64,000 nucleotides of DNA from Betaproteobacteria bacterium (GTDB taxonomy: Bacteria; Pseudomonadota; Gammaproteobacteria; Burkholderiales; Burkholderiaceae_C). The translations under genes and the position numbers were made by a program. This document shows, one piece after another, positions 31,214 through 40,615 of the stretch (positions within the stretch are counted from its first letter, which is position 1; each line of letters begins with the position of its first letter). The DNA lies in assembly GCA_947453725.1 (NCBI GenBank), contig CANGHH010000009.1, positions 62,001-126,000 on the forward strand. Direction: 5' to 3'. A model generated the notes under the pieces. It was not told the DNA's origin. It saw nothing but the letters and a program-made list of their open reading frames with translations, and made no database searches.

Positions 31214-34066
31214 ATGAACAAGATGAAAACCCTCGTTGGCAGCCTGGCGCTGCTCGGTTTGGCGACCCACGCGCTGGCCCAGACCGCCGCGCCGCAGCGC
31301 GTCGAGATCACCGGTTCCAGCATCAAGCGCATCGCCGCCGAAGGTGCGCTGCCGGTGCAGACCATCACGCGCAAGGACCTCGAGCGCGAAGGCATCTCGA
31401 CCGCCGAGCAGTTGATCATGCAGCTGAACATCAACGGCAACGGTGTCGACAACCTGGCCAGCAATTCCGACGTGGCCGCCGGCTCGTCGCGCGGCAACAA
31501 CGGCGTGTCGGCCGCCAACCTGCGCATGCAGGGCGCCAACGCGACGCTGATCCTGCTCAACGGCCGCCGGGTGGCCATCGCCGGCCTGAGCGGGGGCGTG
31601 GTCGACCTGCAGCAGATTCCCTTCTCGGCGGTCGAGAAGATCGAAGTGCTGAAGGACGGCGCCTCGTCGCTGTATGGCACCGACGCCATCGGCGGCGTGA
31701 TCAACTTCATCACGCGCAAGGACTACACCGGTCTGCAGATGACGGGCTTTGCCGACATCACCCAGCACAAGGGCGGCGAGATCAGCAAGTTCTCGCTGAC
31801 TGGCGGCCTGGGCAATCTCGACAGCGACGGCTACAACCTGCTGGTGGCCGCGGCTTACACCGAGAACAAGGCGCTGCGCGGCGACCAGCGCGACTTCGTC
31901 AACACCTTCCAGTCCAACCGCGGCGTCTCGCCCGACACGCGCGGCACGCCCGTCGCCACGGTCTTCGCCATCAGCAGCCTGTACAACGCGCTGAGCCTGA
32001 ACAACACCAACACCACCGGCCGCGGCACCGGCCCGGTCTTTCCGGGCGCCGGCACCCAGACCTACAACGGCATCAACACCCTGAACCTGCCGGGCGCCGC
32101 GGGCTGCGGCAGCGTCGCCGGCCAGGGCGCCTATGACTACCAGCTGTGGGCCAGCCCCGGCGCCAAGTACGGTTGCGCCTGGGACACCGGCCGCGCCGCC
32201 GTGCTGCAGCAGCCGGTGAAGAACAGCAATGTGCTGGCCCGCGGCAGCTTCAAGCTGGGCGAACACCTGCTGTCGGCCGAAGCGGTCGCGGCCAAGGTCG
32301 ATTCGACCAAGAGCTTCTCGCCGAGCCAGATCTCCAGCAGCACCAGCGCGACCAGCTTCTTCTTCAACCTGGCCTACCCCAGCACCGGGCCGGCCTATGA
32401 CGCCGTCTACAACGCGCTGGTCGGCGCCTTCCCGACGCTGGCGGCCAACAAGGGCGCGCCGCTGCCATTGCGCTGGCGCTGCATGCCCTGCGGCAACCGC
32501 GAGATCCAGACCGTCAGCGACACCACGCGCCTCCAGCTCTCGGCCGAGGGCCCGCTGGGCTTCGGCAACTGGGACTACAAGGCCGGCCTGTCCTCGGGCA
32601 GCAGCGACTCGAAGTCCAATCTGCACAGTGGCTACTACTACGGCACCAAGTTCGCCGACTTGATCAACAAGGGCATCCTGAATCCCTTCTCGCTGGACGG
32701 TTCGCAGTCGGCGGCGGCCATCGCCGGCCTCGATGCGGCCAACGCCAACGGCGTCACGCTGTACGGCGGCAAGTACCTGATGACCGAGGTCGACGCCACC
32801 GTCACCGGCTCGGTCTTCAAGCTGCCCGCCGGCGATGTGATGGCCGCTTTCGGTGTCGACCTGCGCACCGAGAAGTACAAGTTCAACGGCAATGAAACCG
32901 ACGTGGCGACCCAGGCCTCGATCGCGCTGGCCCCCTTCGACAGCGTCAACACCCTGGCCACCGTCAAGCGCGACATCAAGGCGGTGTTCACGGAAATCCT
33001 GATTCCGGTGGCCAAGTCGCTGGAGGTCACGCTGTCGGCGCGCCACGACCAGTACACCGGCTTCGGCAGCACCACCAACCCGAAGATCGCGCTTCGCTTC
33101 ACGCCGCTCGACGAGTTGCTGTTCCGCGGCTCGTACAGCACCGGCTTCCGCGTGCCGACCTTCGCCCAGGAATACTTCGGCCAGACGCTGACCACCTACG
33201 CCGGCAAGGACCTGGTCGATCCGGCCAAGTGCCCGGCGCTGGTGGTGTCGGCCACCGTGGGCTGCGAATCGATCCTGCCCATCATCATCACGGGCGGCAA
33301 GCCGGAGCTGGGTCCGGAGAAGTCCAAGCAGTACAACCTGGGCACCGTCTGGGCGCCGAGCCCGCAGTTCAGCGCCAACGTCGACTACTGGAGCATCAAC
33401 CGCACCGGCACCATCCAGAGCCCGAGCCTGACGACGATGGTGGCCAACTACGCGCTGTTCCCGAACAACTTCGGGCGCGACGCGGCGGGCAACCTCACCA
33501 CCATCGACAACCGCTGGATCAATGCCGGCGAGACCTCCACCAAGGGCGTGGAACTCGGCGCCCGCGCCAACGGCCTGGCGCTGGGCGGCCGCTGGGGTGT
33601 GCAGTACGACCTGTCCTACCTGCTGGAGAAGAAGTCGCGCCTGCTGACCAGCTCGCCCTTCGGCGCGAGCGAAATCGGCGTGGCCACGCGCACGGGCGAC
33701 GTGGGCATCCGCTGGAAGCACACGCTGGCCCTGACCTACACGCAAGGTGTGTGGGGCGGCAGCGTGTCGAACATTTACCGCAGCGGCTATGCCGACTTCG
33801 TGCTGCCGGGCGTGGCCAACGGCACCGTCACGCCGGCCGACTGGAACCCGCGCGTCAAGCCCTACTCGACGTACAACCTCAGCGGCACCTACACGGGCGT
33901 GAAGAACGTGACGATGACGGTGGGCGTGAAGAACCTGTTCGACACCAAGCCGCCGTTCAGCGCCACCTACGACACCAACACCGGTGCCGGCAGTTCGTGG
34001 GAACCGCGCGTTGCCGATCCGCGTCTGCGTTCCTTCACCTTCCTGGTCGACTACAAGTTCTTCTGA
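31214..34066 (+). CDS. TonB-dependent receptor (large, OAR/SusC-like plug)
   Basis: A 950-residue outer-membrane receptor. Signal peptide MKTLVGSLALLGLATHALAQ; plug domain with RVEITGSSIKRI, ILLNGRRVAIAG, VEKIEVLKDGASSLYGTDAI and GGVINFITRKDYTG; barrel repeats up to the classic C-terminus FLVDYKFF ending in phenylalanine. Two cysteine pairs in an extracellular loop (GCGSVAG...YGCAWD, WRCMPCGNRE) are unusual. The start at 31214 (MNKMKTLVG) begins a good signal peptide. A strong hairpin follows the stop. Substrate unknown. Confidence 0.9.
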   Translation: MNKMKTLVGSLALLGLATHALAQTAAPQRVEITGSSIKRIAAEGALPVQTITRKDLEREGISTAEQLIMQLNINGNGVDNLASNSDVAAGSSRGNNGVSAANLRMQGANATLILLNGRRVAIAGLSGGVVDLQQIPFSAVEKIEVLKDGASSLYGTDAIGGVINFITRKDYTGLQMTGFADITQHKGGEISKFSLTGGLGNLDSDGYNLLVAAAYTENKALRGDQRDFVNTFQSNRGVSPDTRGTPVATVFAISSLYNALSLNNTNTTGRGTGPVFPGAGTQTYNGINTLNLPGAAGCGSVAGQGAYDYQLWASPGAKYGCAWDTGRAAVLQQPVKNSNVLARGSFKLGEHLLSAEAVAAKVDSTKSFSPSQISSSTSATSFFFNLAYPSTGPAYDAVYNALVGAFPTLAANKGAPLPLRWRCMPCGNREIQTVSDTTRLQLSAEGPLGFGNWDYKAGLSSGSSDSKSNLHSGYYYGTKFADLINKGILNPFSLDGSQSAAAIAGLDAANANGVTLYGGKYLMTEVDATVTGSVFKLPAGDVMAAFGVDLRTEKYKFNGNETDVATQASIALAPFDSVNTLATVKRDIKAVFTEILIPVAKSLEVTLSARHDQYTGFGSTTNPKIALRFTPLDELLFRGSYSTGFRVPTFAQEYFGQTLTTYAGKDLVDPAKCPALVVSATVGCESILPIIITGGKPELGPEKSKQYNLGTVWAPSPQFSANVDYWSINRTGTIQSPSLTTMVANYALFPNNFGRDAAGNLTTIDNRWINAGETSTKGVELGARANGLALGGRWGVQYDLSYLLEKKSRLLTSSPFGASEIGVATRTGDVGIRWKHTLALTYTQGVWGGSVSNIYRSGYADFVLPGVANGTVTPADWNPRVKPYSTYNLSGTYTGVKNVTMTVGVKNLFDTKPPFSATYDTNTGAGSSWEPRVADPRLRSFTFLVDYKFF

Positions 34067-34091
34067 CGCGGACGCTCGGCTGTAGCCACCC

Positions 34092-34125
34092 GCCGCGGGG
34101 CCTGTTGCAGGCCCCGCGGCCTTTT
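34092..34125 (+). terminator. Terminator after the TonB receptor
   Basis: A 13-base perfect stem (arms 34092-34104 and 34108-34120, GCCGCGGGGCCTG and its complement) with a three-base TTG loop is followed by CTTTT. It begins 26 bases after the TonB-receptor stop. Confidence 0.8.
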
Positions 34126-34189
34126 CCGCTGCCCGGTTCACGCTGCTGACGAAGCAGCGCCGCTGCGCGGGCGCGCCGACAATCGCGGC

Positions 34190-35308
34190 ATGCACCCGCC
34201 TCCTCGCCGGCCACCCGCCCGTCCCACTCGTCCCAATCGGCCCAATCGTCCCGACACCCTGGCGCAGCGCCTGCTGCATGCCGTCCACGCGCAGGACTTC
34301 GCCGCCACGCCCGACCACTGGCACGGCGGCGCGGCGATCGCCAACTTCCCCAGCCTGGACCTGGCGGTGGCCCTGTTCGAGCCCGGCCAGCCGCCGCGCT
34401 GCGCCAACGTGCTCTTCTCGCGCGAGTTCCCGCAGGGCGTGGTCGGCGAGATCGGCGCGCGCGGCGGGGCCCTGCGCAATGTGCGCTTCGACCGCGATGT
34501 GCAGGACGCCAAGGGCCAGTCCATCGCCTGGCAGTCCGGGCGCAACTGGCGGCAACTCACCTGGCAGCCGGTCACGGCGCGCGCCGCCGGAGCTGGCACG
34601 CTGCGCTTCGTCGCGCCCTACCCGGCTTCGCTGCTGAAGCTGATGCTGGCCGTCGGCGTCGGCCTGGCGCTCGACCGCGGGCTGATCGCCGAATGGCCGG
34701 CCGCGCTGGCGCCGATGATCACGGTCAGCGACAACGACGCGACGACCGAACTCGTCGCGCTGTTGCACCGCGTCGGCCTGGTCGACGCGCTGAACGCGCG
34801 CTTTGCCGAACTCGATCTGGCCACGCTGCAACTCAACGACACGCAGCCCGACGGCGGCTGGCGCAACGCCGACGGCTCGGGCGTCGGCCACATCCACATG
34901 ACGGCCTGGGACAGCGTGCGCCTGCTCTGGTTGCTCGACGCCGACGCGCCGCCCGCACCCTGGCTGGCGGCCGGCACCCAGTTGCTGCAAGCCGCCACGC
35001 GCGACCACCTGCGCGGCGTGCTGCAGCGCCAGCAGCTCGACCACGTGCTGTCCAGCGGCAGCCTGCGTGACGTGCCGGGCTGGCTGCCCGGCCTGCCCGA
35101 CGCGCCGGCCTTCGCCCACAAGACCGGCAGCACCGACAACTACGCGTCCGACGCCGGCATCCTGCGCACCGAAGGCGGCGGCCACGCCATCGTCGCGCTC
35201 CTGAGCAACCTCGGCGCGCGCTACGCACCCGATCCGCGCTGCGCCACGACCTGGCGCCTGCCGGCACTCGGTGCGGCCATCGCCCGGCTGCTGGGCCGGC
35301 CGCTTTGA
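34190..35308 (+). CDS. Class A beta-lactamase-like serine hydrolase
   Basis: A 372-residue protein with the penicillin-recognising triad: Ser147-x-x-Lys150 (PASLLK), Ser180-Asp181-Asn182 (SDNDAT) and Lys311-Thr312-Gly313 (KTGSTDN). No signal peptide is visible; the N-terminus is a Pro/Arg-rich stretch encoded by imperfect 9-base repeats, so the true start may be further in. The ~130 residues before the SxxK motif are a separate beta-rich region. It could be a cytoplasmic D-Ala peptidase/esterase or a divergent beta-lactamase; resistance cannot be inferred. Confidence 0.75.
   Translation: MHPPPRRPPARPTRPNRPNRPDTLAQRLLHAVHAQDFAATPDHWHGGAAIANFPSLDLAVALFEPGQPPRCANVLFSREFPQGVVGEIGARGGALRNVRFDRDVQDAKGQSIAWQSGRNWRQLTWQPVTARAAGAGTLRFVAPYPASLLKLMLAVGVGLALDRGLIAEWPAALAPMITVSDNDATTELVALLHRVGLVDALNARFAELDLATLQLNDTQPDGGWRNADGSGVGHIHMTAWDSVRLLWLLDADAPPAPWLAAGTQLLQAATRDHLRGVLQRQQLDHVLSSGSLRDVPGWLPGLPDAPAFAHKTGSTDNYASDAGILRTEGGGHAIVALLSNLGARYAPDPRCATTWRLPALGAAIARLLGRPL
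34220..34255. repeat. Four imperfect 9-base tandem repeats
   Basis: Units CGTCCCACT, CGTCCCAAT, CGGCCCAAT and CGTCCCGAC follow one another directly. In the hydrolase frame they encode RPTRPNRPNRPD. The array is near the proposed 5' end of the gene and could vary in copy number by slippage. Confidence 0.7.
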
Positions 35309-35361
35309 GCGTGCAAGCAAAATAGAGGGCTCAGCGCCAGCCGCCAGCCTCGAGCCCGACC

Positions 35362-36291
35362 ATGACCACCACTTCCCTCGCCGACCTCGGCCCCGCCGTG
35401 CCCCGCACGTCCCTGCACAGCCTGCCGCTGATCGCGCGCGGCAAGGTGCGCGACCTCTACGCCGTCGGCACCGACCGCATGCTGATGGTGGCCAGCGACC
35501 GCTTGAGTGCCTTCGACGTGGTGATGAAGGCGCCCGTGCCCGGCAAGGGCCGGCTGCTGACGCAGATGGCGCTGTTCTGGTTCGACAAGCTGCAGGGCAT
35601 CGTGCCCAACCACCTGACCGGCGAGGCGCCGGAAAGCGTGGTCGCGGCCGATGAGGTGTCGCAGGTCGCCGGCCGTTCGATGCTGGTCCGGCGCCTGACG
35701 CCGCTGCCTTGCGAAGCCGTGGTCCGCGGCTACATCGTCGGCTCGGGCTGGAAGGAATACAGCGCCAGTGGCACGGTCTGCGGCATCGCGCTGCCGGCCG
35801 GCATGGCCATGACGCAGCCGCTGGCCGAGCCGATCTTCACGCCGGCGACCAAGGCCGCTGTCGGCGACCACGACGAGAACATTGCCTACGCGCAGCTCGA
35901 AGGCATCCTCGGCGCGGCGCGTGCGGCCGAGGTCCGCGACACCGCCATCCGCCTGTTCCAGGCCGCCAGCGCCTACGCGCTGACGCGCGGCCTCGTCATC
36001 GCTGACACCAAGTTCGAATTCGGCCTCGACGAGCACGGCACGCTGACGCTGATGGACGAGGTGCTGACGCCCGACTCGTCGCGCTTCTGGCAAGCCGACG
36101 AACTGGCGCAGGGCCGCATCAAGGCCTACGACAAGCAGCCCTTGCGCGACTGGCTGAGCAGCACCGGTGTCACCGGCGGCGCCGAGCAGGCGGCGCTGGA
36201 TCTGCCCGACGCCGTGGTGCTCGGCATCCACGAACGCTATGCCACGGCCTGCGAATTGCTGTGCGGCGAGCGTGCAGGGGCAGCGGCATGA
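35362..36291 (+). CDS. purC: Phosphoribosylaminoimidazole-succinocarboxamide synthase
   Basis: A 309-residue SAICAR synthase, an ATP-dependent ligase joining CAIR and aspartate in purine synthesis. The ATP-grasp-like start (IARGKVRDLYAVGTDRMLMV, ASDRLSAFDVVM) and VVRGYIVGSGWKEY, AYAQLEGILG, DTKFEFGLDEHG and DEVLTPDSSRFW are family hallmarks. It is 53 bases after the hydrolase gene and overlaps the next gene by ATGA. Confidence 0.97.
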   Translation: MTTTSLADLGPAVPRTSLHSLPLIARGKVRDLYAVGTDRMLMVASDRLSAFDVVMKAPVPGKGRLLTQMALFWFDKLQGIVPNHLTGEAPESVVAADEVSQVAGRSMLVRRLTPLPCEAVVRGYIVGSGWKEYSASGTVCGIALPAGMAMTQPLAEPIFTPATKAAVGDHDENIAYAQLEGILGAARAAEVRDTAIRLFQAASAYALTRGLVIADTKFEFGLDEHGTLTLMDEVLTPDSSRFWQADELAQGRIKAYDKQPLRDWLSSTGVTGGAEQAALDLPDAVVLGIHERYATACELLCGERAGAAA

Positions 36292-37247
36292 TCAGCAACG
36301 CCAACCTGCGCAGCCACCGCATCAGCGGCTTCGCGCCCGGCCCGAAGCTGATCGTCACCGGCGCCGTGCATGGCAACGAGGTCGCGGGCACCAAGGGCAT
36401 CCGCCGCGTGCTGGCCGAGATCGACAGCGGCGACATCGAGATCGTCCGCGGCAGCGTCACCTTCGTGCCGGTGTGCAACCCGCTGGCCTACAACCAGATG
36501 CGGCGCATGGGCGACCGCAACCTCAACCGCCGCCTGCAGCCCGGTGCCACGCCGCAGGACTTCGAAGACCGCATCGCCAATGTGCTGTGCCCGCTGCTGG
36601 CCGCCCACGATGTGCTGCTCGACCTGCACAGCTTCCGCAGCCCCGGCCAGCCTTTCGTGATGCGCGGCCCGGCCGACAACCGTGGCCCGCTGGAGCCTTT
36701 TGCGCACGCCGCGGCCGAAGCGCAACTGGCGGCCCACGTCGGTGTGCAGCGCATCGTCGAGGGCTGGATGCCGGCCTACGCCGAGGGCATCGCGAAGCGC
36801 AAGGCGCGCGGCCTAACGCCGGGCGGCGTGCACGAAGACCCGAGCTACGGCGTCGGCACGACCGAATACATGCGCAGCCAGGGCGGCTACGGCGTGACGC
36901 TGGAATGCGGCCAGCACGACGACCCGGAAGGCCCCGAGGTGGCCTACGTCGCGATCCGCCAGACGCTGGCGCTGCTCGGCCTGGCCGACACGCCGCTGGC
37001 ACCGCCAGTGCGGCCTTTCGAATGCCTGGTGCTGGCCGAAGTCATCGACCGCCACAGCGAAGGCGACCGCTTTGTCAAGCCGTGGACCAGCTTCGACCCG
37101 CTGGGCGCCGACGAGTTGATCGCCGTGCGGGCCGACGGCAGCGAACTGCGCGCCCCCGAGGCCGGCTACATCGTGTTCCCCGATGTGTCGGCGCTGCCGG
37201 GCCACGAGTGGTTCTACCTGGCGCAGGCGAGCCGGCGACCGGTCTGA
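36288..37247 (+). CDS. Succinylglutamate desuccinylase/aspartoacylase-family zinc hydrolase
   Basis: A 319-residue M14-like carboxypeptidase-fold protein. Zinc ligands His and Glu are in VTGAVHGNEVAG and the third ligand His in LLDLHSFRS; NPLAYNQMRRMGDRNLNRR and TLECGQHDDPEG are typical of the AstE/AspA family. Members deacylate N-acyl amino acids. The ATG at 36288 overlaps the purC stop (ATGA), indicating translational coupling with purine synthesis. PurC consumes aspartate and this family can release it from N-acylaspartate, but a metabolic link is only inference. Confidence 0.85.
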   Translation: MISNANLRSHRISGFAPGPKLIVTGAVHGNEVAGTKGIRRVLAEIDSGDIEIVRGSVTFVPVCNPLAYNQMRRMGDRNLNRRLQPGATPQDFEDRIANVLCPLLAAHDVLLDLHSFRSPGQPFVMRGPADNRGPLEPFAHAAAEAQLAAHVGVQRIVEGWMPAYAEGIAKRKARGLTPGGVHEDPSYGVGTTEYMRSQGGYGVTLECGQHDDPEGPEVAYVAIRQTLALLGLADTPLAPPVRPFECLVLAEVIDRHSEGDRFVKPWTSFDPLGADELIAVRADGSELRAPEAGYIVFPDVSALPGHEWFYLAQASRRPV

Positions 37248-37341
37248 AAACCGGCAGTTTTCTGGACGGCCGCTGATCTTGCGCAGTGCCACCCGTACGG
37301 ATGGGGCGGATGCTGGTGGCCAGCAACAACCAGGAAGCCGT

Positions 37342-37596
37342 ATGCGATTCGATGAAGGCCATGAAGGCGACTACCGCATCTTCGCCGGCGCGGTGGAAGC
37401 GCCGGGCGGCGACGGTTACATCGCCGCGCTGGTGGTCAACCGCGTGCGCGGTGCCAGGCCAGGCCAGGGGCCGGCTTTTCGCGACGACAGCCTGGCCTGC
37501 GGCTACCGCTGGCGCTCGGCCGACGAGGCCCTGCACTACGCGATGAACCGGGCCCGCGAACTGATCCGCAGCCGTTCGCAGATGCTGACCTGCTGA
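37342..37596 (+). CDS. Small hypothetical protein
   Basis: An 84-residue soluble protein (MRFDEGHEGDYRIFAGAVEA, ending SRSQMLTC). The ribosome-binding sequence AGGAAG eight bases before the ATG and the codon bias support it. It appears to be one beta-strand-rich unit followed by a helix (ADEALHYAMNRARELI). No function recognised. Convergent with the Bug receptor, three bases apart. Confidence 0.6.
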   Translation: MRFDEGHEGDYRIFAGAVEAPGGDGYIAALVVNRVRGARPGQGPAFRDDSLACGYRWRSADEALHYAMNRARELIRSRSQMLTC

Positions 37597-37599
37597 AGC

Positions 37600-38571
37600 T
37601 CAGTCGGGTTTGATGCCGGCGCGCACGACGATCTCTTTCCAGATCTTCTGCTGCTGCGCGATGAAGGCAGCGAAGTCCTCGGGCGGGCCGCCGCCGCCCA
37701 CTGCGCTGTCTTCGGCGAAACGGGCCGTCACGCCGTTGCTCTTCAGGGCTTTCAGCGACTCTTCCTGCAGCCGCTTGACGACATCGCGCGGCGTGCCGGC
37801 CGGCGCCAGGATGCCGTACCACTGCGAGGTCTCGAAGTCCTTGAATCCCATCTCCACCACGGTGGGCACATCGGGCAGGGCCGGCAGGCGCTGCGCGGTA
37901 CCCACCGCGATCGCGCGCAGCTTGCCGCTCTTGATGTGCGGCAGCAGCGCCGGCAGCCCGGCGCTGCTGGCCTGGGTTCGGCCGGCCAGCAGGTCGGTCA
38001 GCATCGGCCCGGTGCCGCGGTAGGGAATGTGGGTCATGAACAGGCCCGTCACCAGCTTCAGGTATTCCATCGCCAGGTGGCCGGCGCTGGCGTTGCCGGC
38101 GGTGCCGTAGTTCAGCCTGCCCGGGTTCTGCTTCACGTAGGCCACGAACTCCTTGAAGTTGGTGGCCGGCACATCGGGGTGGATGACGAAGAGATTGGGC
38201 ACCTTGGCCAGCAGCGTGACCGGGACGAAGTCCTTGTTCACGTTGAAGGGCTGGTTCGGAAAGATGATCGGGTTGACCGCCAGCGAACCCACGTGACCGA
38301 GGATGATCGTGTAGCCGTCGGGCGTCGCGTGGGCCACGTCGCTCATCGCCGGGATGCCGCCACCGCCGCCCTTGTTGTCGACGTAGACCGTCTGGCCGAA
38401 CTGCTTGGACAACTCGGCGGCCACGGTGCGGGCCACGATCTCGGATGTGCCGCCGGGCGCAAAGGGCACCACGAAACGGATCGACTGCCGGGGCCAGCCG
38501 GCCTCGGCAAGGCTGAACATCGGCACGGCCAGCGCCGAGGTGGCCAGCGCGCTGCGGCGGGTGATGGTCAT
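37600..38571 (-). CDS. Bug-family tripartite tricarboxylate transporter receptor (TctC)
   Basis: A 323-residue periplasmic binding protein: signal peptide with twin arginine (ITRRSALATSALAVPM), GWPRQSIRFVVPFAPGGTSE, VDNKGGGGGIPA, ATPDGYTIILGHVGSLAV and HIPYRGTGPMLTDLLAG. Third member of the family in the window and again without TctA/TctB. Ligand unknown. Confidence 0.9.
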   Translation of the reverse strand: MTITRRSALATSALAVPMFSLAEAGWPRQSIRFVVPFAPGGTSEIVARTVAAELSKQFGQTVYVDNKGGGGGIPAMSDVAHATPDGYTIILGHVGSLAVNPIIFPNQPFNVNKDFVPVTLLAKVPNLFVIHPDVPATNFKEFVAYVKQNPGRLNYGTAGNASAGHLAMEYLKLVTGLFMTHIPYRGTGPMLTDLLAGRTQASSAGLPALLPHIKSGKLRAIAVGTAQRLPALPDVPTVVEMGFKDFETSQWYGILAPAGTPRDVVKRLQEESLKALKSNGVTARFAEDSAVGGGGPPEDFAAFIAQQQKIWKEIVVRAGIKPD

Positions 38572-38623
38572 GGGGCGGTCTCCGTGGGTGGTGGTGGTCC
38601 GGGCGACGACGCCGCCCGTGCGA

Positions 38624-39202
38624 TCAGATGTGCAGGGCCGCCAGCGCGCCCAGCACCACGCCCAGCCCGGCGACGGCGAACATGCCGCGTTCCAGCCAGC
38701 GCTTCTTGGTCAGCAGCGCCATCGCAGCGAGCGCGATCGACACCTGCAAGGCCGTGGTGGCCTGCGCCCAGCGGTGGTGCTGGTGCAGCTGCTCGCCCGA
38801 CTTCTTGTCCCACTCGGTGGCCTCGGCTTCCAGCTTTTCGGCGGCCAGTTTGATGTCGGCCTTTTCCTTCTTGTAGCGCTCGACCTCGTCCAGGTACTTG
38901 GGCCTCTTGTCGTCGGCCACCAGAACGCTGGCCAGCTCGGCCATGTTCTGCTTGCTGCTCTTGGACTGGTAGAAGTTCCACTGGTTGGAGGCTTCGGTCT
39001 TCTTGATCGCCGCGTCGTTTTTGTACAGGCCGGCGTTGGCCTGTGTGGCGCCGCCCATGTAGGAAAACAGCGCGCCCACCGTGGCGATGATGGCCGTGGC
39101 CACCGCGATGGTGCCGGCAGCCGGGTCGTGGCTGCCGTGCTCGGCGACGTGCTCGATCTCGTGGTCGTGCGGGCCGTGCACGTGAAAACCGTGGTCTGAC
39201 AT
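38624..39202 (-). CDS. DUF4337 domain protein
   Basis: A 192-residue protein with a His/Asp-rich N-terminus (HGFHVHGPHDHEIEHVAEHG), one membrane helix (AGTIAVATAIIATVGALFSYMGG), a coiled-coil-like middle (YKKEKADIKLAAEKLEAEA) and two C-terminal membrane helices. This matches DUF4337, whose role is unknown. The histidine-rich start could bind metal. Divergent from mnmA with 62 bp between. Confidence 0.8.
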   Translation of the reverse strand: MSDHGFHVHGPHDHEIEHVAEHGSHDPAAGTIAVATAIIATVGALFSYMGGATQANAGLYKNDAAIKKTEASNQWNFYQSKSSKQNMAELASVLVADDKRPKYLDEVERYKKEKADIKLAAEKLEAEATEWDKKSGEQLHQHHRWAQATTALQVSIALAAMALLTKKRWLERGMFAVAGLGVVLGALAALHI

Positions 39203-39264
39203 GTCGAAAGTTCCCGCAGGCTGTGTAAGTGCCGGGATTGTGGCGCGCCGGGATAATCACCGTG

Positions 39265-40449
39265 ATGACGAAAACCAGGGTTGTCGTGGGCTTGAGCGGC
39301 GGTGTCGATTCCGCGGTCACGGCCTGGCTGCTGAAACAGCAGGGCTTTGATGTCATCGGCATCTTCATGAAGAACTGGGAAGATGACGACGACAGCGAGT
39401 ACTGCTCGTCGAACATCGATTTCGTCGACGCCGCCGCGGTGGCCGACGTGCTGGGCATCGAGATCGAGCACGTCAATTTCGCGGCCGACTACAAGGATCG
39501 TGTGTTCGCCGAATTCCTGCGCGAATACGCCGCCGGCCGCACGCCCAACCCCGATGTGCTGTGCAATGCCGAGATCAAGTTCAAAGCTTTCCTCGACCAC
39601 GCGATGCGGCTCGGCGCCGAGAAGATCGCCACTGGCCACTACGCGCGGGTACGCGAACGCGACGGCGCTTTCGAACTGCTGAAGGGCCTGGACCCGGCCA
39701 AGGACCAGAGCTACTTCCTGCACCGTCTGAACCAGACCCAGCTGAGCAAGACGCTGTTCCCGGTCGGCGAACTGAGGAAGACCGAGGTGCGGCGCATCGC
39801 CGACGAAATCGGTCTGCCCAATGCGAAGAAGAAGGACAGCACCGGCATCTGCTTCATCGGCGAACGACCCTTTCGCGATTTCCTCAACCGCTACCTGAAA
39901 CAGGAGCCCGGTCCGATGCTCGACGAAGGGGGGCGCGAGGTCGGCCGCCATGTCGGGCTGAGCTTCTACACGCTGGGACAACGCCAGGGCCTGGGCATCG
40001 GCGGCACGAAAAGCGGTGGCGACGCGGGCGGCCTGCACGCGCCCTGGTTCGTCGCCCACAAGGACGTGGCGCACAACACGCTGCACGTGGTGCAGGGCCA
40101 CGAACACGGCTGGCTGCAGTCGCCCTGGCTGGAAGCCGAAGACCTGAGCTGGGTGGCCGGCCACGCACCCGCAGCCGGTCGCTTGGCGGCGAAGGCGCGT
40201 TACCGGCAAAGCGATGCGCCTTGTGCGATGCGGATGCTGGACGGGACTGCGATGCGGCTGGACTTCGAGAGCCCGCAATGGGCCGTCACGCCCGGCCAGA
40301 GCGCCGTGCTCTACGACGGCGAGGTGTGCCTGGGTGGCGGGGTGATAGCGCGCGCTGCCTTGCCGCCGGTCGCAGCGGCCGCCCCAGGATCAGCACCCGG
40401 AAAGGCCGGCCGTCCCGGCCCGGCGCGCAGGCCAACGGCATCTCGGTGA
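39265..40449 (+). CDS. mnmA: tRNA 2-thiouridylase MnmA
   Basis: A 394-residue tRNA-specific thiouridylase. PP-loop [12 protein letters not shown]; catalytic cysteine in [12 protein letters not shown]; persulfide cysteine in [23 protein letters not shown] and [15 protein letters not shown] are family motifs. It adds sulfur at C2 of U34 in Lys/Glu/Gln tRNAs. The ATG at 39265 (MTKTRVVVG) gives the usual N-terminus. The last ~25 residues ([16 protein letters not shown]) are a non-conserved tail, longer than the usual ~365-residue protein. Confidence 0.97.
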   Translation: MTKTRVVVGLSGGVDSAVTAWLLKQQGFDVIGIFMKNWEDDDDSEYCSSNIDFVDAAAVADVLGIEIEHVNFAADYKDRVFAEFLREYAAGRTPNPDVLCNAEIKFKAFLDHAMRLGAEKIATGHYARVRERDGAFELLKGLDPAKDQSYFLHRLNQTQLSKTLFPVGELRKTEVRRIADEIGLPNAKKKDSTGICFIGERPFRDFLNRYLKQEPGPMLDEGGREVGRHVGLSFYTLGQRQGLGIGGTKSGGDAGGLHAPWFVAHKDVAHNTLHVVQGHEHGWLQSPWLEAEDLSWVAGHAPAAGRLAAKARYRQSDAPCAMRMLDGTAMRLDFESPQWAVTPGQSAVLYDGEVCLGGGVIARAALPPVAAAAPGSAPGKAGRPGPARRPTASR

Positions 40450-40615
40450 CGCCCGAGCCCTAGAAGTTCATTCAGTGGCTCTCGCTGGCGGTCCAGCCGG
40501 CCAGCCAAGCAAGAGCACTTGCGCAGCACTTGCCATACGGGCTTATCAGCATGTTGCGATGGTACCCAGCCCGCCCGGCGCGTCCTAAACTCTTGGCTAT
40601 ACACCTGCCATCTGC

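Noticed and set aside
31172..35320. A very long open frame (over 1300 codons) on the minus strand
   Set aside because: It is antisense to the TonB receptor and hydrolase genes, has Arg/Ala/Gln/His-rich composition typical of mirrored high-G+C coding sequence, and has no domain pattern.
40591..40604. TATACA as a -10 box for the livG operon
   Set aside because: Would leave only a few bases before the ATG at 40616 and has no matching -35 element at 17 bp.
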